Source: an uncultured Eubacteriales bacterium
GTDB lineage: Bacteria; Bacillota; Clostridia; Oscillospirales; CAG-272
Assembly: GCA_949878535.1 (NCBI GenBank)
Contig: CATLAS010000008.1
Coordinates: 1 to 11,947, forward strand
Reading direction: 5' to 3'
DNA: 11,947 bases
Within the stretch, counting starts at the first letter, position 1, and every line of letters starts with the position of its first letter. Positions 1 to 5,694 of the stretch are shown one piece after another. A program made the position numbers and the translations under genes. The notes beneath the pieces were generated by a model that worked only from the letters and a program-made list of their open reading frames with translations, ran no database searches and was not told the origin of the DNA.

Positions 1-2166
1 TGTCCATCCGGCAAGTTCTGTGAGATCTATAACATAGGAGTGATATTTATCATCCACAGTGAGGGGAACGGACACATCTGCCAGATATTCGTCTTCTGCT
101 AACCCATCAACGCGGTAACGCACGATCGCTGCTTTTCCTCTTCTGGAGGACGCCTTTGCAGTAAGAACCAGATAACCGTAATCATCTGCTTTAACAGGCT
201 GTTCTCCTACTGTGTAGTCAAATCGGAGAATCGGATTATTGCCGAATACGGTACCCCGCAGGGCAGGTTCTTCAGCATCATATTTTTTATATACCATAAT
301 GGGATTTGAGACAGCATCCATTGCCCGGGCAGCGTTAAAGATGAGCTTTTCCGGATACAGTACGGCGCCTGCGTCAACTTCTTTTTTTGTTTCAATTTCA
401 TTGATTTTTGCTTTGTATTCCATCAAAGCTGCCGCTGCTTCCGCTTCTGTTCTGCAAGTCCGAATTGCTAAATTGCCTTCGTGCATCACTGCCTGCACTT
501 CATCCCACTGCTGGGGATAATATTCGGTTTCGCTCCGGTAAGCACACAATCTGTCTGCATATGCGCCAAAGAGCGATATTTTGTCGCCACGGGAAACGGT
601 GGCTACGATAACCTGTGCAAACAGCCGGCTGATAAAGTCGTTAGGGTGGCACAGGTTATCGCCGGTCATGTCCAGATAGCGTTTTCTTTGGAGCAGCTCG
701 CGCATCATACTGGTAATATCGGCAACAGCCACGCCTTCTTCTTCCAATGCATACAGTGCGTCTGCGTATGCGTCAAACCATTCCAGGGGGAAAATCTGGG
801 TGTTACTGATAGAAGGCGGCGTCAGGATGATATCGCAGTCCGGCAGATTTTCCTGAATAGCTGCGATTGCTGCCTGCAGGGTCTGGATATAGAGACTGGC
901 AGGATCACCCTGCATGCAGTCGTTTGTACCGAATTCAATGATGATCAGATCCGGATCTGCCGCCACAATTTCGTCTATTTTTTCTACACAGAACTGCGCT
1001 GTAGCGCCGCCCTGGTAAATGGAGCTGTGTTCAATAGTAGCGTCCGGATAGAGCAGCTGCAATTTTTTAGCAGCCATTTCATGCCAGATGTCTGCATAAG
1101 GCTCAGCATTTACATCGCTGGAGCTGGAGCAGTTTGCGCCGCCGGTGATAGAGTCGCCTACAGCAAGGGTTTTGACGGTTTCACCGTTTTCCAGCTTCGT
1201 CAATACTCTGTTCAGCAGATACCCTTTTGCTTCCGGGGCAAGAGAGATAGTAGAGTCGTCGCTGTATGTATATGTAATGTTCAGATATCCGGTCATAAAC
1301 ATGGCATGCTGTCCGCCGTATACATAACCGCCTTCCAGCATTTCCCACCAGCCGCTGCCGGCAGTGTTTTTGTATACATGGGAATATTTATAAGGGGTGA
1401 TACCGCCGTCCGGCAGAATGATCAGCTTGCCGTCCTCCAGCGTATAGTCTACACCATAGACGTATTCCTTGTTGAGATAAGAATTCTGCACGGAAACGAT
1501 ACGGTCAATATCGTACATCAGCTGAATGGGTTCTACAGAGCCATCCTCGTTTTCCATAACAAAAAAGGATTCGTTGTAAACAATTTTGTCTGATGCGTTC
1601 CAATATTTTTTGGTGTAACGTTCTACCTCGTATTTGTTCAGGAAAAGTGCATCTTCTGTCAAGTCGCAGCCCCAGTTTGCCGCGCTTATATAGTTTTTCC
1701 AATCTTCATCAGGGAAGGCTTTTCCTGTTGCGATATACAGATAAATGCTGTCTGCCTTTGCTGCATCAAAGGAGATGTTTAAGGTATCTCCTTTGACGCC
1801 GGTACAAGTATATCCGTTAAATCTGTGACCGGCAATATCAGCATATGTGTTGGACCAGTCTTCGCAGGAGAGGGTGAGCCCCGTATTCTGATTGGTTGCA
1901 GGAACCCAGAAAACAAGACCCAGCTGTCCTGCCGCCGCTTTGTCCAATTTTACGTTGGCAACTACCGTTCCGTCCTCTGCTGCGGCGATACGAATCGCGC
2001 CTAAGTTTTCATCATAAGAAATTGCAGCATTCTGCACAGCCTCTGCGGCAGACGCATCTGTGTAGTGGGGATTGTTTACTCCAATGTCCGGTTCTGCAAA
2101 AGTTGGGAAGCACAATCCGCCAATCATGATTGCTGCGCACAAAAGCAATGATAAAAATCGTTTCAT
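1..2166 (-). CDS. Secreted multidomain SGNH/GDSL-family hydrolase (3' end outside the window)
   Basis: The frame is open from the ATG at 2166-2164 to the left edge, giving 722 residues with no stop. Residues 1-24 form a signal peptide (MKRF, a hydrophobic stretch, then a cut after TFA), so the product is exported. Residues about 30-330 look like beta-rich domains of the carbohydrate-binding kind. The hydrolase core follows: GDSIT with the predicted nucleophile Ser339, GTND (Asn415) and HPND (His507). These are the block I, III and V signatures of SGNH esterases and lipases. Residues about 545-595 resemble a FIVAR-like three-helix module (Y-P-x-x-W, then AKI-x-x-IET), and from about 600 a beta-rich, galactose-binding-like domain begins. 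Such proteins usually deacylate or bind extracellular polysaccharide; the substrate is unknown. The catalytic Asp normally lies three residues before the His, but here that position is Asn504, with Asp503 one step further away. The start is supported by a GGAAGG site about 10 bases upstream and a good promoter. Confidence 0.88.
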   Translation of the reverse strand, partial: MKRFLSLLLCAAIMIGGLCFPTFAEPDIGVNNPHYTDASAAEAVQNAAISYDENLGAIRIAAAEDGTVVANVKLDKAAAGQLGLVFWVPATNQNTGLTLSCEDWSNTYADIAGHRFNGYTCTGVKGDTLNISFDAAKADSIYLYIATGKAFPDEDWKNYISAANWGCDLTEDALFLNKYEVERYTKKYWNASDKIVYNESFFVMENEDGSVEPIQLMYDIDRIVSVQNSYLNKEYVYGVDYTLEDGKLIILPDGGITPYKYSHVYKNTAGSGWWEMLEGGYVYGGQHAMFMTGYLNITYTYSDDSTISLAPEAKGYLLNRVLTKLENGETVKTLAVGDSITGGANCSSSSDVNAEPYADIWHEMAAKKLQLLYPDATIEHSSIYQGGATAQFCVEKIDEIVAADPDLIIIEFGTNDCMQGDPASLYIQTLQAAIAAIQENLPDCDIILTPPSISNTQIFPLEWFDAYADALYALEEEGVAVADITSMMRELLQRKRYLDMTGDNLCHPNDFISRLFAQVIVATVSRGDKISLFGAYADRLCAYRSETEYYPQQWDEVQAVMHEGNLAIRTCRTEAEAAAALMEYKAKINEIETKKEVDAGAVLYPEKLIFNAARAMDAVSNPIMVYKKYDAEEPALRGTVFGNNPILRFDYTVGEQPVKADDYGYLVLTAKASSRRGKAAIVRYRVDGLAEDEYLADVSVPLTVDDKYHSYVIDLTELAGWT

Positions 2167-2213
2167 GATACTTTACATCCTTCCATTATATACAGGAATA
2201 TTGAACTACCTAT

Positions 2214-2243
2214 ATTTTATCATATTGCGCATGGAATAGTCAA
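2214..2243 (-). promoter_or_regulatory. Sigma-A-type promoter of the SGNH hydrolase gene
   Basis: On the minus strand TTGACT (2243-2238) is followed by an 18-base spacer and TAAAAT (2219-2214). A TGA triplet just before it gives an extended -10 (TGnTAAAAT). Transcription would start near 2207, leaving about 40 bases of leader before the ATG at 2166. It is inferred from consensus only. Confidence 0.6.
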
Positions 2244-2335
2244 CAAGGAGCGGGAATATTTTTGACAAAAATCACAAAAGGAAAATCGTGCAAACGGTAT
2301 TTATTTGTGAAATGGCTAAAATCGGGAAAACCCGG

Positions 2336-2364
2336 TTGTAATCTGAAAAATGTGGTGGTAAAAT
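2336..2364 (+). promoter_or_regulatory. Promoter of the DAHP synthase gene, extended -10
   Basis: TTGTAA (2336-2341), a 17-base spacer and TAAAAT (2359-2364) are preceded by TGG, giving an extended -10. The start would lie near 2371, only about 33 bases before the ATG, which leaves no room for a T-box or other long leader. A small perfect hairpin, CGGG-AAAA-CCCG (2323-2334), abuts the -35 box and might be an operator, but nothing else supports that. Confidence 0.6.
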
Positions 2365-2403
2365 AAGCACAGCCCTATATTTGATCTGTATATTGAAAGG
2401 TAG

Positions 2404-3444
2404 ATGATTCCCATAAAAAACATGAATTTCAAACGGAAACTGCCCATTCCGAAGGATATAAAAGCACAGTACCCGCTGTCGCAGGATTTGGCAGAGATAA
2501 AAGCACAGCGTGACGCTGAAATCGCTAAGGTATTCACTGGCGAGTCTGATAAGATGGTTCTTGTAGTCGGCCCCTGTTCCGCAGATCGGGAAGATGCTGT
2601 ACTGGATTATGCATCCCGTCTGGCAAAGCTGCAGGAAAAGGTTGCAGACGGACTGATTCTGATCCCTAGAGTGTACACGAACAAGCCCAGAACCACCGGT
2701 GACGGCTACAAAGGTTTGCTGCACCAGCCGAATCCGGAAAAGGATTCAGATATGCTGGAGGGTGTAATTGCAATTCGTCGTCTGCATACTTCTGTATTGG
2801 CACAAACGGGACTGTCCACTGCAGATGAGATGTTGTATCCGGACAATTACCGATATCTCTCCGATTTGCTGTCTTATATTGCAATCGGTGCGCGGAGTGT
2901 GGAAAATCAGGAGCATCGGCTCACCTCCAGTGGAATTGACGTGCCTGTGGGAATGAAGAACCCGACCAGCGGCGATATTTCCGTTATGCTGAATTCCATT
3001 ATGGCTGCACAGCATTCTCATATGTTCATTTATCGGGGATGGGAAGTGGAGACAACAGGAAATCCTCTGGCGCACGCTATTTTGCGGGGATATGTAAACC
3101 GCCATGGTGAATCTCTGCCCAATTATCATTATGAAGACATGGAGATGCTGTACCGCAGTTACAGTGAACGCGGACTGTCCAATGTTGCACTGGTTGTGGA
3201 TGCAAACCATGCAAACTCTGCCAAGCAGTACGGCGAGCAGCCCAGAATCTGTAAAGAAGTGCTGCATTCCTGCCGGCATAATGCAGATATTAAAAAAATG
3301 GTCAAAGGCTTCATGATTGAGTCCTACTTGGAGGATGGCTGTCAGAAAATTGGAGAAGGCGTTTATGGAAAGTCTATTACCGACCCGTGTCTCGGATGGG
3401 ATAAGACAGAACGTTTGATTCTGGACATAGCGGATTTGATCTGA
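2404..3444 (+). CDS. aroF/aroG-like: 3-deoxy-7-phosphoheptulonate (DAHP) synthase, class I AroF/G/H type
   Basis: This enzyme condenses phosphoenolpyruvate with erythrose 4-phosphate to give DAHP, the entry step of the shikimate pathway to Phe, Tyr and Trp; it acts in the cytoplasm. The 346 residues match the E. coli AroG length (350). Visible motifs are GPCS (56-59), KPRTT (94-98), GARSVENQEHR (162-172), HAILRG (224-229), DANHANSAKQ (266-275) and YGKSITDPCLGW (321-332). By position, Cys58, His269, Glu306 and Asp327 correspond to the four metal ligands known in AroG. The N-terminal extension seen in feedback-regulated members is present (about 1-50), but the sequence does not tell which amino acid, if any, inhibits it. 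The start at 2404 has AAAGG only 3 bases upstream; an in-frame ATG at 2422 is a weaker alternative with no site at proper distance. It stands alone with its own promoter and terminator, so no aro operon is visible. Confidence 0.96.
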   Translation: MIPIKNMNFKRKLPIPKDIKAQYPLSQDLAEIKAQRDAEIAKVFTGESDKMVLVVGPCSADREDAVLDYASRLAKLQEKVADGLILIPRVYTNKPRTTGDGYKGLLHQPNPEKDSDMLEGVIAIRRLHTSVLAQTGLSTADEMLYPDNYRYLSDLLSYIAIGARSVENQEHRLTSSGIDVPVGMKNPTSGDISVMLNSIMAAQHSHMFIYRGWEVETTGNPLAHAILRGYVNRHGESLPNYHYEDMEMLYRSYSERGLSNVALVVDANHANSAKQYGEQPRICKEVLHSCRHNADIKKMVKGFMIESYLEDGCQKIGEGVYGKSITDPCLGWDKTERLILDIADLI

Positions 3445-3452
3445 ACTTTATT

Positions 3453-3481
3453 GAAAAGACCCGATCGGGTCTTTTCTTTTT
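3453..3481 (+). terminator. Intrinsic terminator after the DAHP synthase gene
   Basis: A perfect 24-base palindrome (3453-3476) with 12-base arms, GAAAAGACCCGA and its complement, is followed by CTTTTT. The centre GATC acts as the loop. It begins 9 bases after the stop codon. Because A runs also flank the other side, it could work in both directions. Confidence 0.93.
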
Positions 3482-3510
3482 GTGCTGGGCAGACTTAAGT
3501 TTTTTAGGCT

Positions 3511-3618
3511 CCCTTGTGCGGGGGTGCAAAGCAAACTCCCCGGACATCCTACGGAGTATGAAATCCCTTGTGTGTTGGGGTTCGTTTCACGAACCCCTGG
3601 AGCATCCCACGGAGCGAC
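3511..3618. repeat. Two degenerate tandem hairpin units
   Basis: Two related stretches, 3511-3560 and 3565-3618, share the order CCCTTGTG, then a G4-containing hairpin, then CATCC(T/C)ACGGAG. The hairpin of the second unit is perfect: GGGGTTCG (3577-3584), loop TTTCA, CGAACCCC (3590-3597). The first is GGGGT...ACTCCCC. The sequences between the conserved blocks differ, yet the pairing is kept, which suggests that structure rather than sequence is preserved. They lead directly into repeat copy A and may be its left arm. Confidence 0.6.
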
Positions 3619-3620
3619 TG

Positions 3621-3727
3621 GAGGATTGTAATGCTGTTGATTTGCAGTATCTGCAAAATGAATGTATATTTTAAACAATCCCTCCGATTTTTGCTACGCA
3701 AAACTCACCTCCCTTTGCTGGGGGAGG
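3621..3727. repeat. Hairpin-rich repeat element, copy A (core and right arm)
   Basis: This is a diverged copy of the element at 3875-4018. It starts with GAGGATTGT (3621-3629), has an AT-rich centre, then ACAATCCCTC (3675-3684), the hairpin TTTTGC-TAC-GCAAAA (3689-3703) and the hairpin CCTCCC (3708-3713) with GGGAGG (3722-3727). The centres also align: both copies have TTTGCAGTA at the same place. It encodes no believable protein. Confidence 0.75.
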
Positions 3728-3795
3728 CTTTAAATTTGTGGGAGCTTACAGCGACCCACCCCTATAATACTGGAGAGGCTTGGATTGAGTTTCGA

Positions 3796-3849
3796 CTCCC
3801 TTTGCTGGAGGAGCCCTAAGCTAATATATGCCTCCTCCAGCAAAGGGAG
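3796..3849. repeat. 18-base perfect inverted repeat
   Basis: CTCCCTTTGCTGGAGGAG (3796-3813) is exactly complementary to 3832-3849, with an 18-base loop. The arms are built from the same CTCCCTTTGCTGG block as the right end of copy A, so this looks like two element ends facing each other. It has no T run after it, so I do not call it a terminator. The 3728-3795 stretch before it holds only weak repeat traces (a GAGAGGCTT end near 3773-3781). Confidence 0.8.
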
Positions 3850-3874
3850 ATCCGTATCGCACAAAAACGAAAGG

Positions 3875-4018
3875 CCCCCTTGTGCAAAGGGGGCTCCCGC
3901 GTAAGCGGGTGAGGGATTGTATTGCTATCATTTTGCAGTAATTACAAATCGACAGCACAAGCGAAACAATCCCTCCGACACGGCTAACGCCGTGCCACCT
4001 CCCTTTGCACAAGGGAGG
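3875..4018. repeat. Hairpin-rich repeat element, copy B (near complete, symmetric)
   Basis: The element reads as a mirror. The left arm has hairpin CCCCCTT/AAGGGGG (3875-3893), hairpin CCCGC-GTAA-GCGGG (3896-3909) and GAGGGATTGT (3911-3920). A 45-base AT-rich centre follows. The right arm has ACAATCCCTC (3966-3975), hairpin CACGGC-TAAC-GCCGTG (3979-3994) and hairpin CCTCCCTT-TGCAC-AAGGGAGG (3998-4018). The two arms are long inverted repeats of each other, and each also holds its own two hairpins. This layout fits a non-coding, REP- or MITE-like dispersed element. Repeats of this CCTCCC...GGGAGG kind are familiar from gut Firmicute genomes, often mis-called as short proteins; that is recollection, not a search. 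Confidence 0.82.
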
Positions 4019-4035
4019 CTTTGTTTGAGGGGGAG

Positions 4036-4094
4036 ACAATCCCGCCGACACACCGCTGCGCTTGACTGCGTTACCTCCGCTTGCATGGGGGAGA
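4036..4094. repeat. Partial repeat element, right-arm half copy
   Basis: ACAATCCCGCCGACAC (4036-4051) through ACCTCCGC and GGGGGAGAC (to 4094) follows the order of the right arm of copy B, with the same spacing but many changes. No left arm is seen. A further weak fragment (CTCCTTTGGCAGGGAGGAG, 4130-4148) lies just before the CCA-enzyme promoter. Confidence 0.6.
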
Positions 4095-4170
4095 CTAATG
4101 AAGTTATTAGGGAGCCAATAGCGATCCATCTCCTTTGGCAGGGAGGAGGTCTTTCGTTTGTATACTCCCC

Positions 4171-4199
4171 TTGCCGCAGGGCAAATATTATGGTACAAT
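4171..4199 (+). promoter_or_regulatory. Promoter of the tRNA nucleotidyltransferase gene
   Basis: TTGCCG (4171-4176), a 17-base spacer and TACAAT (4194-4199), preceded by TGG (extended -10). The start would be near 4206. The -35 lies in a CTCCCCTTGCCGCAGGG stretch that resembles the end of the neighbouring repeats, so repeat sequence may have supplied part of the promoter. Confidence 0.6.
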
Positions 4200-4216
4200 G
4201 TTGTCAGTATTCTATT

Positions 4217-4223
4217 GGAGGTG
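4217..4223 (+). promoter_or_regulatory. Ribosome binding site that fixes the CCA-enzyme start
   Basis: GGAGGTG lies 7 bases before the ATG at 4231 and downstream of the promoter at 4171-4199. The frame is open further upstream to an ATG at 4135, but that one lies in repeat sequence, before the promoter, and adds 32 residues that do not look like this family. Confidence 0.85.
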
Positions 4224-4230
4224 GTGCCCA

Positions 4231-5589
4231 ATGCAGCAAATAATTCTACTGCCGGAATATATAAAACAGCTTTTGCACTGCTTGGATACCCGTGGTTATA
4301 GCGGATATCTGGTGGGCGGATGCGTTCGAGACGCGCTTCTCGGTATTACGCCGGAGGATTATGACATTGCTGCACCGGTTCCGCCGGAAGTACTGCTTGG
4401 GTGTTTTCCAGGATATAAAGTTCTGCAAACCGGTGTACGGTATGGTACGATAACAGTCATTGCGGACGGGCATCCTGTGGAAATTACCTCCTTCCGCCGA
4501 GAGGGCCCATATACGGATGGCCGGCATCCGGATGAAGTTGCATATACGGACAACCTTGCCGAGGATCTTGCTAGGCGGGACTTTACTGTCAATGCGATGG
4601 CATATCGCCCGGATACAGGTTTGTTTGATCCATTCGGCGGGCAGAAAGATTTGCAGCGGAAGGTGCTTTCCTGTGTGGGAGATGCAGAAAAACGGTTTTC
4701 CGAGGATGCGCTGCGGATTTTGCGGGCTATGCGGTTCTGTTCAACCTTGGGTTTTTCGGCGGACGCGGCGCTGATGCAGGCCGCAGATATGTGTGCTTCT
4801 CTTTTGCAAAAAACATCAGCAGAACGGATTTTTGTAGAACTGGTTAAATTTATTTGCGGAAAGTATGCTGGGTCAGTTATGCACCAGTTTGCAAAGCCTC
4901 TTTGCACAGTAATTCCAGAGCTTGCGCCCGCAGTGGATTTCGACCAGAAAAATCCCCACCATATTTATACTGTGTACGGTCATATTGCCGCTACAGTAGA
5001 TGCATGTCCGCAGTCGAAAGTGCTGCGCCTGACCATGCTGCTGCACGATATTGCAAAACCGTATGTGATGACGGAGGATGAAAATGGAATCCGCCATTTC
5101 CGCGGTCATCAGGAACGCAGCGCCGGGATGGCGCGGAAAATTCTTACCCGGCTTGCATGCGATAGAAAAACCATTGAAAAAGTATGCAGGCTGATTTTAT
5201 ATCACGATATACGTCCTGCTGCGGATCGTGTTTCCGTTCATCGGTATCTGCTGCAGGTGGGATATGAAGACGCGCTTCTTCTTGTCCATGTGCGCCGGGC
5301 CGACTTGTCTGCGCAAGCACCTGCATATCATTTTCAGTTTTCGCTGATTGATCAGACGGAAGAAATAATCCGCAGTCTGCAAAAAGAGGGTGCGCCTGTA
5401 TGTGTGCAAGATTTAGCAGTGAATGGCAGGGATTTGATTTCTTTGGGGGTTCCGCCCGGTCCACAAATAGGCGAGATGCTAACCTGTCTTTTGCAGTCAG
5501 TTGCTGATGGAACAGTGGAAAATGCGCGTCAGGCGCTTCTTCAAAAGGCAAAACAGCTTGCCGGGGAAATAATTCACAAGGAAAAGTAG
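4231..5589 (+). CDS. cca: CCA tRNA nucleotidyltransferase (class II, with HD domain)
   Basis: The enzyme adds or repairs the 3'-terminal CCA of tRNAs in the cytoplasm. Counting from the ATG at 4231 it has 452 residues. The head domain shows GGCVRD (29-34), the metal-binding pair Asp43/Asp45 (EDYDIAA), the DGRHPDEV loop (96-103), RRDFTVNAMA (115-124) and EDALRILR (158-165), the nucleotide-recognition region of class II enzymes. An HD phosphohydrolase-like domain follows (LLHDIAKP, His272-Asp273). The loop with DGR-x-P is usually kept in full CCA-adding enzymes and shortened in CC-adding ones, so complete CCA addition is favoured, but not proven. The first codons give MQQIILLPEY, a normal N-terminus. 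It is followed 105 bases later by typA, which has its own promoter; no other gene shares its transcript. Confidence 0.94.
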   Translation: MQQIILLPEYIKQLLHCLDTRGYSGYLVGGCVRDALLGITPEDYDIAAPVPPEVLLGCFPGYKVLQTGVRYGTITVIADGHPVEITSFRREGPYTDGRHPDEVAYTDNLAEDLARRDFTVNAMAYRPDTGLFDPFGGQKDLQRKVLSCVGDAEKRFSEDALRILRAMRFCSTLGFSADAALMQAADMCASLLQKTSAERIFVELVKFICGKYAGSVMHQFAKPLCTVIPELAPAVDFDQKNPHHIYTVYGHIAATVDACPQSKVLRLTMLLHDIAKPYVMTEDENGIRHFRGHQERSAGMARKILTRLACDRKTIEKVCRLILYHDIRPAADRVSVHRYLLQVGYEDALLLVHVRRADLSAQAPAYHFQFSLIDQTEEIIRSLQKEGAPVCVQDLAVNGRDLISLGVPPGPQIGEMLTCLLQSVADGTVENARQALLQKAKQLAGEIIHKEK

Positions 5590-5638
5590 GGCAAATCGGT
5601 AAAATTTATGGGATTTACAGTTGCCCCGCATCTTTTTT
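5589..5638 (+). terminator. Possible weak terminator of cca overlapping the typA promoter
   Basis: An interrupted stem pairs GGGCAA (5589-5594) with TTGCCC (5621-5626) and, inside it, GTAAA (5599-5603) with TTTAC (5614-5618). A T7 run follows at 5633-5639. The bulges make it weaker than the other terminators here, and the distal arm is also the -35 of typA. Confidence 0.4.
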
Positions 5639-5649
5639 TGTTGTATACT
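5621..5649 (+). promoter_or_regulatory. Promoter of typA
   Basis: TTGCCC (5621-5626), a 17-base spacer and TATACT (5644-5649). Transcription would start near 5656, with about 39 bases of leader including the GAAAGGAA site at 5681-5688. Confidence 0.6.
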
Positions 5650-5694
5650 ATATAAGTTAGAGAAAATAAGTCGTATTATCGAAAGGAACGCTGC

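Noticed and set aside
481..1593. 370-codon plus-strand ORF opposite the SGNH hydrolase gene
   Set aside because: It is antisense to a gene with clear family motifs; its sequence has no recognisable domain and no ribosome site before its ATG. It follows from codon bias on the other strand.
2262..2290. TTGACA at 2262-2267 as the -35 of the DAHP synthase gene
   Set aside because: A perfect -35, but no acceptable -10 lies 16-18 bases downstream; the promoter at 2336-2364 fits better.
3577..3600. GGGGTTCG...CGAACCCC as part of a tRNA
   Set aside because: It has a T-arm look, but no acceptor, D or anticodon arms can be placed around it.
3511..4150. CRISPR array
   Set aside because: The repeats are few, degenerate, differ in length and are not separated by regular spacers; no cas genes are nearby.
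3821..4231. 136-codon minus-strand ORF and 108-codon plus-strand ORF across the repeats
   Set aside because: Both translate the hairpin repeats, with tell-tale stretches such as PPLCKGRWHGV. These are classic false proteins from such elements; the pairing structure explains the DNA better.
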